Source: Ianthella basta (Eukaryota; Porifera; Demospongiae; Verongiida; Ianthellidae). From it: DNA of 64,000 nucleotides. Below are positions 57,046-64,000 of this stretch, one piece after another. Position numbers and translations under genes: made by a program. Location of the stretch: assembly GCA_964019415.1 (NCBI GenBank), contig OZ025871.1, positions 6,185,213 through 6,249,212 on the forward strand. The letters are read 5' to 3'. The stretch's first letter is position 1; every line of letters begins with the position of its first letter. The notes under the pieces are model-generated. The model was not told the DNA's origin. It saw only the letters and a program-made list of their open reading frames with translations, and ran no database searches.

Positions 57046-57365
57046 GTACAGTGGAGAGTGGGTGAACATGTACGTTGAGAGTTTGATAGCAGTGGATGCA
57101 ATGAAGTGGGTGGACCTCTGGACACCGAATTTGGCATGCTATAGACATGCCTCAGTTAGAACGCATCTTGACCTCATGGGACTACATGTTCGTGCAACAA
57201 TAACTTACACAAGTTTCTTAATATGGTTAATGTTTAGTCACACTTCAATTATGAATCCCTTTCCTTTATTCATCACTTGAGTCATTGTCACATCTGTGTC
57301 ATCAATGCAGTTTTCTATCTCTTCTCTGTGCACCTTTCCCCCTCCAAATGTATCTGCCCACACAG

Positions 57366-57449
57366 CAGCTGTGATAGACTACCCAAATATGACACAAGTG
57401 GCCAACATTCTGATGTCCATAAGTGGACAGCAACCACGTGTCCTGCCAG
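57366..57449 (+). CDS. Exon F of the NLR gene (tail)
   Basis: Acceptor CATCTGCCCACACAG or the next CAG, donor CCAG then GTGGGT. In the frame that fits exon G it reads AVIDYPNMTQVANILMSISG and QQPRVLP, phase 1 to 1. No recognised domain. It could also belong to a separate small downstream gene together with G and H. Confidence 0.55.
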
Positions 57450-58640
57450 GTGGGTGGTAAGGATTAGTAAGTGGTGAAGCAATCACCTGTGCACCAATTG
57501 TGTGAATGCTGTCTCTTCAAGTACTTCTGTTGTTCCAAGTGAGGTGATCACACCAACTCCCCTCCTCTACCTCCTCATGTACATACCTTCCCACTTATCA
57601 GTATGTCCTCTGTATATAATAGCCTCTACTGACCTGAATGTGTACACTTACACTCAATGTATGTGCACTTCACAGCTTGTACACCTTGATAACATTGGCC
57701 TCCCTGCGTGGTTTTATAAGGCACATTTGGAATGGCTTGGGATACGTCCACATTACCTGTTGGAGGTATCCATGTATTTTAGATGTGGTTACAAGAGCAT
57801 GTTGGTACAAGAGTGCCCAACATGCTCCAGTGTACTCGCCCACTTGTCTACACGCTGTGGGGTTCATTCTGACACCTTGCATAATTATGTACAACTGTGC
57901 ATTTGAGGGACTGTTATGAATTGCTACGGCACATTGCCATACATTCTTTGGACACAAAGCTCCATGTGCAATTGAAGATGGAGTGCTATGTCTATACTGT
58001 TCCAAACCATAGAGAATATGTTTTCATTCCCATTGTTACATACATGCCTGGAGGGGACTGGACTTAAGTGGCATTGAGCCTTGAAGTACCATGGTTCAGC
58101 AAGTGATGCTAATTAGTGAACCACATGTACGGATGATCTGTGGTTCACTGCCATTGGTATAGTGTATATGCAGAAATGGCATGTTCTGAACTGTTACTGG
58201 ATATGAGTGAACATCAACACAATGAACAGCAATCCTTTCACGTATGGACACTCCTTCAAATACCAAACGCTGCAGGTCCCCACTAAGCAAATATTGCCCG
58301 ACCCCTCCCCACTGGGGGGACAGGTCAGGTCATGTCTAATCTTTCAATGGGTCTAATATATTTCCTGCAATCTGATTGGCTGCACCTATTATTGTGCATT
58401 TGGTGTACAAGTCAAAGTATTAGACCTGACCTGACTCTTGTGAGCGTGGTCACAGGACACCTGACAGAGCTTATTCAGTGATTACACATGCACACATGCG
58501 GACTGCCTGTGACAGAAACCGGTTTTTAAATCAATGTCAATATACATAATATTAAATAAATACCAAGGACATCCGAGAAAGGGCAAATGACAACATGCAC
58601 ATTGTAATAAGAGATCAGTCTGCTATGAGCTGTGTCTCAT
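57450..58640. other. Intron sequence
   Basis: No exon or repeat ends recognised. Open frames at 57502-57919 lack splice support. Confidence 0.4.
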
Positions 58641-59055
58641 CTACCATCGAGCCTTGCTGGCAACGAGGTTCAATGGCTGCTCATGGAGGTTTAGTTCCCT
58701 GGCCGGTTGGTGAAAAGAAGACCTGGTTCCACATAGGCACATGACTGTAGAGTCAATGATGAAATACAGAGTGATACTGTATGGCTGTGACACTTTGGCG
58801 GAGATGAGGCTGGCAAGCCTCTTGTACACAACTGTTGCCGAGGGGCCCCAGCCCCCACTTGTAGACACCACAAGGGGGGTGATAGTGCTGTGTTCTGCTT
58901 CTAAAACTCTCCTCTCATACGTCCTGCACTTCTCCTGCTCATGTCTTCTGTAGCAAGCTGCAGTTGTTGTTCTACAGTTTGATGGGGCATGGGAGTTAGA
59001 AAGGACACCTGACAAGTGCACACACCCTTTGTAGATTGGGAAGTGTGTGGGAGCA
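58641..59055 (-). pseudogene. Retroelement polyprotein fragment, minus strand
   Basis: The minus strand reads SNSHAPSNCRTTTAACYRRH, EQEKCRTYERRVLEAEHSTI, TPLVVSTSGGWGPSATVVYK and RLASLISAKVSQPYS, ending MCLCGTRSSFHQPA. The order (HAPSN, CYRxHExEK-YExR, EHxxFTPLV-S-TGG, FYKRLASLI, RG-RS) is familiar from the C-terminal region of invertebrate retroelement proteins. I recognise the pattern but cannot name the clade. It is open for about 140 codons and lies antisense in the intron before exon G, whose opposite strand merely extends the frame. Confidence 0.65.
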
Positions 59056-59116
59056 CAAACGACAACTGTCACCTTAATGCACTTATCTGCTGTTTCCCCA
59101 TCCGTCTGTTCTCCAG

Positions 59117-59377
59117 GAGCACACCACTTTGTGTCTTGTGGCTCACCGGGTGCTTCAGGGATCACCACTGCCCCTCCTCCTCCTCCTGCATTGCCCACAT
59201 TTGCCGGGGCAACCCCCTCTTCGCCCCATCACCATTATCCAGCCCCACCATCGAGGAGACCTGCTGGACCACTGACTGAGCCCTGCAGTTCGAAGAGAGT
59301 CAGAAGGATAAAAGGGGAGGAAAAACAAGAAAGGAAAGAAAAAAGCAAAAAGGAGGACAGCGGTAGCTGTGATGGAG
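59117..59377 (+). CDS. Exon G of the NLR gene, Pro-rich and Lys/Glu-rich tail
   Basis: Acceptor CCCCATCCGTCTGTTCTCCAG, donor GGAG then GTGAGG; 261 nt, phase 1 to 1. It encodes FVSCGSPGASGITTAPPPPP, ALPTFAGATPSSPHHH, then EPCSSKRVRRIKGEEKQERK and SKKEDSGSC. It is disordered by composition. The proline run could bind SH3 or WW domains, and the basic cluster KRVRRIK resembles a nuclear-localisation signal. A tail of this kind after an NLR LRR domain is unusual. Confidence 0.65.
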
Positions 59378-59500
59378 GTGAGGAAGAGTGGACATTTGTA
59401 AATTTACATGTCATGTATTCCAAGTGTGTCCCTTTAGCTGTGTGAGACCTCTGGACCCCAGTCAGTAGGCCAGTCAGTATACGCCTCCTCTCTCCTCTAG

Positions 59501-59517
59501 GCCTCTTTGAGCAGTAG
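59501..59517 (+). CDS. Possible last coding exon H with stop
   Basis: Acceptor CTCCTCTCTCCTCTAG is strong. In the phase left by exon G it encodes L-F-E-Q and a TAG stop, ending the reconstructed protein. An alternative phase gives a 13-residue Ser-rich end, so the precise C-terminus is uncertain. Confidence 0.45.
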
Positions 59518-59862
59518 TGAGACCTGGTCCTCCACAGACTGAAGAAGACAGGACTGAAGAGAGGTCACATAGACTGTGTGTGGTGAAGTGCTTTTTGAAC
59601 TCACTTTACATCTTTGTAGTTTTCTATTTCAGTTAGCAAATTAATGTTTGAAACACTGTAGATGCACAATATCACATGTCAGTGCACACACAATGCTTGT
59701 TACTCGTGATCCTTTATTAGAAGCAACACTCGTTTTGTAATTATAATGCAATGTAATGAAAAGGCCTATAGGTTTATATCATGTAGTGTAATGCAGTCAC
59801 AATGGTAAGTAACCAAGTGTACTACAAATGAGCAGGAAAAGTTTTGTTAGAGTCAGTTATGC

Positions 59863-59868
59863 AATAAA
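59863..59868 (+). terminator. Possible polyadenylation signal AATAAA
   Basis: Canonical hexamer about 345 bp after the proposed stop, with no closer canonical site noticed. Plausible 3' end for the NLR transcript. Confidence 0.35.
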
Positions 59869-59944
59869 GGGATCAGAGCTTGAGCAGCCAACTGTGCACG
59901 AGGTACAGACAGCAATGGTGCACATGTGCATTTGTATAATTATT

Positions 59945-60143
59945 GTGACGTGTGTGTGTGTATGTATAATTATGTTTTTTGTGATGTCTTCCAACGTCCA
60001 ATTGTGGATGTTGGGAGATGTATAGGACATGGAGTTCCCTTGAGCATACGTTTTTACTTGATGTGCCCACATGTGCCATCACATGTTACTAGTACACAGT
60101 GCAGTCTAGTAAATTGCCTTCATTGCTGTACATAGAACATCAG

Positions 60144-60188
<45 letters not shown>

Positions 60189-60199
60189 TGTATGTGTGT

Positions 60200-60276
<77 letters not shown>

Positions 60277-60380
60277 ATTATGTTTTTTGTGATGTCTTCC
60301 AACGTCCAATTGTGGACGTTGGGAGGTGTATAGAGAAGGAGGAGGTGTGTGTGTGAGTGTATGTGTGTACGTGTGTCCAC
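59945..60380. repeat. (TG)n microsatellite with duplicated flanks
   Basis: The segment GTATAATTATGTTTTTTGTG with CCAACGTCCAATTGTGGA(C/T)GTTGG (a near-perfect palindrome) occurs twice, at about 59960-60022 and 60273-60330. Between them lies the same 120-bp flank seen at 36898 and a TG run of about 125 bp. Confidence 0.8.
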
Positions 60381-60813
60381 TACCCTAATTATAGCGCCAT
60401 GTATATTATACTACTGTACATGTACTAACCCTGCGCTTCTTGTATCTCATGGACATACACGAAATAGGAAGTGACTCCTTAGTAGAATTCATTTATATGG
60501 CTGCGGCTGATGTAATTGTACTCTTCCCACATACACAGTCATACACACGTGCACATGGGGACACAAGCACATACCATCCCATACCAGTCCCTAGCTACAA
60601 ATTTCAATTACTGGGTCGATCAAAGCAGAAGGGCACTCTCGCACTAGACAACTGCAGAGCGGTGTGAAGCAGTAAGAATTATGTTGTAACAGCTATTTTA
60701 GATTCTTCTGCGACATAATAAGAGGTGAGCATTGTGCTATAATTATAATTATAGTCATGTCTTGAATGTCACAGGCTGTTCTCTTCCAACACAATTGCTC
60801 ATATTCTTAATTA
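60381..60813. other. Intergenic, no gene seen
   Basis: No supported coding frame or repeat terminus. Confidence 0.4.
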
Positions 60814-61378
60814 CTAGCTGAATGCCCGCCCTACGGGCAGGTTCCCAGCTTATCGCAAGCCAGTGAGTCGGTCCCTTGCCAGTTTTGAACTATCTGCACA
60901 GGTAGTAACGGAGGCTGGCTGCTATAACGAGGTAGAGTTTAATTCGAACGTTTGCCGACAACGATTAAGATCTTCCGTAACCGAAAGTCTCAGAAACCAA
61001 AAATTTAAAATGGCGTCTCGGCCCGCGGGAAAAAAGGAAGCGCGCTCTTCGGCTGCAGGGCAGCTAGGTGAACGACACCCCTCTAAGCTCATGTCCCCCA
61101 CCCCCTTAACTGGCATGGCTCGTATCAAGTACGCCAATGACCGGTAGTGGAAGGGCCAGTCGATAATGTTAAAATGGCGTAGCGGTCCGCGGAGAATTGA
61201 CGAAGGACGTCTCGCTCTTCGGCCGCAAGGCGGCTAGGCTAACGGCACCCCGCTAAGAACATGGCCCCCGAGTCCATCAACTGGCACGGAGCGTCTCGAG
61301 CCGATTCTCCGGAAGGCGCCGATTTTATGGCTGAACAAACATACATAAACATTCTAGATCCCGTGAATTACAGTAGGA
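60814..61378 (-). mobile_element. Complete non-autonomous Helitron, copy 1 (565 bp)
   Basis: Minus strand: starts TCCTACTGTAATTCACGGG and ends with hairpin GCCCGTAGGGCGGGC then ATTCAGCTAG, followed by T. TC start, 3' hairpin and CTAG-T end are diagnostic. It is made of two internal modules, each with the AGAGGGGTG / CACCTAGCTGC / GCCATTTTAA pattern. No Rep/helicase gene. Confidence 0.9.
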
Positions 61379-61945
61379 CGAGCTGAATGCCCGCCCTACG
61401 GGCAAGTGCCAGCTTATCGCAAGCCAGTGAGTTGGTACCTTGCCTGTTTTGAACTATCTGCACAGGTAGCAACGGAAGCTGGCTGCTATAACGACGGTAG
61501 AGTTTAATTCGAACGTTTGCCGACAACGAATAAGATCTTCCGTAACCAAAAGTCCCAGAATCCAATAATTTAAAATGGCGTCTCGGCCCGCGGGAAAAAA
61601 GGAAGCGCGCTCTTCGGCTGCAGGGCAGCTAGGTGAACGACACCCCTCTAAGCTCATGTCCCTCCACCCCCTTAACTGGCATGGCTCGTATCAAGTACGC
61701 CAATGACCGGTAGTGGAAGGGCCAGTCGATAATGTTAAAATTGGCATATCGGCCCGCGGAGAATTGACGAAGGACATCTCCCTTTTCGGCCGCAAGGCAG
61801 CTAGGCGAACGGCACCCCGCTAAGAACATGTCCCCCGAGTCCCTCCACTAGCACGGAGCGTTTCGGGCCGATTCCCGGGAAGGCGCCGATTTTATGGCTG
61901 AACAAACATACATCCAAATTCTAGATCCCGTGAATTATAGTAGGA
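61379..61945 (-). mobile_element. Complete non-autonomous Helitron, copy 2 (567 bp)
   Basis: Head-to-tail neighbour of copy 1 and about 95% identical. It starts TCCTACTATAATTCACGGG after an A and ends ATTCAGCTCG (one change from CTAG), directly abutting the TC of copy 1 with no base between. The pair together sits between A and T. Confidence 0.9.
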
Positions 61946-62147
61946 TTCTGCCTTTTGCAAGAACTGGTACAGAAGCTACATGTTCACAAGCATTTTATGC
62001 ATGCTGTGAATTGCGTATACCATGCAACTTTCCTCTGCTTCTGTTGTTGTGTACTGTTATGCTCCATACAGTGTGATTGTACAAATTTATAAAGAGTATA
62101 TAATAGAAGCAAAGCAAAGCTTATTAGGGCTTAGCTATATACTCCCA

Positions 62148-62790
62148 ATTAAGCACTTGTAACCAGGCTATCATTAATTTTGTTTGAATAAAAGGACAGC
62201 CTGGGTGCTCTAGCTACTTACTTGATAGAGTCTGAGGAAGTCTGAAAACCAACAGTAGTTAACATGGGGGAAGTTCAGCTGTTCACACTTAACAATTGGA
62301 TCACAGTAGCCTGGCACCTTATAGCAATTGCTAACTGACAGCAATCACTAAATGTCAGGCTGACCTTCCTTCCTTATATGGGTTGCATTAGCTAGTAGTG
62401 TCCCACACTGTCCTTTTGGTAGGCTGAGGCATCAAAATGACAGCTGGGCTACACTACTTTAGGCTGTTGTCTGTTTCTGTTAGAGGAGGACCAATAAAAT
62501 GTTTCCACTCGTGAACTTTCAATTTGTATGAATTAATCATTATGCACCCTGACATGGAGTGACATTGTGTTGCATGTGTCCTGCTGTTAGTGTACTAAAC
62601 CACTCTCTTCACAAACCTAGACCCACCAAGAATCCTATCTGGACTAGCATTCCTCAAATACCATACTGTTTGCCTGTACACCATCTAATGTGTTCTGTGT
62701 GTTCTTCAAGACATCTCTAACTCACACAACCAATCTGTGTCTTGTTTTCCTCCTTGGATGTGGGAGATCCTCTGAACTATGTGTACTAAG
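62148..62790 (+). repeat. Dispersed repeat copy, downstream
   Basis: Second copy of the repeat at 55785-56500, with small deletions. No coding potential. Confidence 0.8.
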
Positions 62791-63047
62791 TCCACAGACC
62801 ACGCAAATGATGCGCTCAGGCAAATGTAGGATAGACTTTAAATGTATGTGCTCTAATTGAACTATTTACCAGTGTCATCTAAGAACAGAATTCATTGATT
62901 CATTTAGTGTGACTTGGTTGTTTTTGTCAGCTCCTGATTATTCATGACATTAATAGTGTCAAGCTCTTGCTTATTTAATAGTATCAGGTGAACTAAATGG
63001 ATGTGCACAGCTCTATGTACCTCTTTTTACTGTCTCCTACTAAACAG

Positions 63048-63425
63048 GTCACCAGTCTAGTCCCAACCACTCCCACTACTGCCCACCTAAGCACTGGGCA
63101 GTTGTTGACAACATTTCCAGCCATCTTGTTTGCCCAACACTCACTCCCATCCCAACCTGCCTGTATGACCAGTCAAGCACTGTCAATTGTTTACACCACT
63201 ACTCACGCTACTCTTGCTCCTGAGATGCACAGTCAAGGCAGACCAGGACACCACAGCATGCACCAACACCCTGAGGTGGTGTGGGGACAGCATCAAATGC
63301 AGCAGTTAGCAGCCACACAGTATCAACAGCAGCAGCAGATGTCTACCAGGAGGCGGGGCCTACTGGCTCCTCCTCCTCCAATCCCAGTCCCCACTGCAGC
63401 TCCTACAGAATTGATTGCCCAGTGA
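63048..63425 (+). CDS. Exon of a Gln/Pro/Thr-rich protein
   Basis: Acceptor TTTTACTGTCTCCTACTAAACAG opens a phase-0 frame of 125 codons: LVPTTPTTAHLSTGQLLTTF, a His/Gln segment HHSMHQHPEVVWGQHQMQQL, a five-Gln run, then RRRGLLAPPPPIPVPTAAP, to a TGA. The donor is unclear: the frame may end at this TGA or splice at GCCCA then GTGACT. The low-complexity, polyQ composition resembles transcriptional co-regulators, but no domain is recognised. It is a different gene from the NLR, whose stop precedes it by 3.5 kb. Confidence 0.6.
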   Translation, partial: VTSLVPTTPTTAHLSTGQLLTTFPAILFAQHSLPSQPACMTSQALSIVYTTTHATLAPEMHSQGRPGHHSMHQHPEVVWGQHQMQQLAATQYQQQQQMSTRRRGLLAPPPPIPVPTAAPTELIAQ

Positions 63426-63808
63426 CTGGCATGCCACAGGGTGTGGCATCAGCCCCCTCTTTGGCACAGGCTGTGATGGACACATGATCGTACAATGAAG
63501 CTTGATCATAATATTGTCTTACCTGTTGTTGTGTGATTAGCTGGGTATGTTGTGGTTTGTGTACGTGTACTGTATCCGTTAGTTATTGATTATGCTGACC
63601 TGTATTATTGATTATGCATGGGATGTTTTTTGGTGCAGCTGTACTTTTTTTTGGTGGTTGTTGAAGGATATAGAGTTTGTCAGTGAGTTGTATCTCTTGT
63701 TGTTGGCCGCAGTGTGTGCCTAATTATTGTTCCAGTCCTGTCCAGTGTTCGAACGTCTCTCCGTACGGCGGAGTCTCCCGTATAACATTCGAACGCTTTA
63801 TCACACAG

Positions 63809-64000
63809 GCACATACACAAGTGCAATATGCCAACCTACTCCAGCAACAGCAGATGATGTTTAACCAATGGTATGGGATGATGCTGCAGGGAGCCATGCT
63901 GAGTCTTCACCCTTCTACCATGTTGACCATGGAGCAGTACCAGGCCTACCAGACTGCACTGCAGGGCACTCAGGTGCAGCAGTTGAGGCAGATGGAGCAG
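63809..64000 (+). CDS. Next Gln-rich exon, runs off the window
   Basis: Acceptor CGAACGCTTTATCACACAG; the other two frames have stops, leaving one open phase-0 frame of 64 codons: HTQVQYANLLQQQQMMFNQW, YGMMLQGAMLSLHPSTML, TMEQYQAYQTALQGTQVQQL. Helical and Gln/Met-rich, consistent with the preceding exon, so both probably belong to one gene continuing to the right. Family not recognised. Confidence 0.7.

Noticed and set aside
58641-59198. Single 185-codon minus gene overlapping exon G
   Set aside because: Only the part up to about 59055 resembles retroelement protein; the rest is the complement of the proline-rich exon.
57366-59279. Alternative tail frame ending in TGA at 59279
   Set aside because: It is phase-consistent with one choice of exon E but has Cys/Ser-rich, non-coding-like composition; the proline and Lys/Glu frame runs to a better donor.

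Overview
This is animal nuclear DNA. It has split genes with GT...AG introns, no bacterial-style operons or ribosome-binding sites, (TG)n and (GATA)n microsatellites, and a dense, varied transposon load: LINEs, Penelope-like retroelements, Helitrons, pogo- and piggyBac-type elements, and foldback-like palindromes. The only substantial intact coding block is a NACHT NTPase of the animal NLR immune-sensor type. CARD and leucine-rich-repeat exons surround it, and a 2A-like peptide lies upstream. That combination points to an invertebrate with an expanded NLR repertoire. A sponge is my first guess; a cnidarian, echinoderm or amphioxus is possible. The taxon is inference.

Layout. 1-17 kb is mostly transposon debris: a LINE reverse transcriptase open to the left edge, Helitron-family fragments, a LINE 3' end, a piggyBac-type MITE, a broken pogo/Tigger transposase, a Penelope remnant and a pogo-type MITE. 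Two unrecognised possible coding pieces lie at 9.4-9.6 kb (minus) and 11.3-11.7 kb (plus).

17.1-59.5 kb (plus) can be read as one very large NLR gene. Its exons are: an N-terminal exon; an exon encoding a leucine-rich 2A-like motif (GDVEVNPGP); a CARD exon; a possible 17-nt linker exon; a 1.65-kb NACHT exon; an LRR array built from alternating type A (phase 1 to 0) and type B (phase 0 to 1) exons; further LRR-like exons; and a proline-rich then Lys/Glu-rich tail. From the NACHT exon to exon D the chosen splice phases agree. The CARD-NACHT link depends on the proposed microexon, and the frame of the 57-kb exon is unresolved. The introns hold a complete 488-bp Helitron, a 2.2-kb LINE, several MITEs, a head-to-head Penelope terminal repeat pair with hammerhead-ribozyme-like cores, and a 5.4-kb foldback-like cluster. 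A unit of about 3.8 kb carrying one A/B LRR exon pair has been duplicated in tandem, and the second copy was later split by transposons.

59.5-64 kb holds simple repeats, two complete Helitrons joined head to tail, a copy of an intronic repeat, and exons of a separate glutamine-rich gene running off the right edge.

Functional reading: the NLR would be a cytosolic sensor (LRR) and NTPase switch (NACHT) signalling through CARD. The 2A motif predicts that ribosomes release a short hydrophobic N-terminal peptide and then restart at proline, so two products would come from one message. All gene models are by eye, without transcripts or searches.
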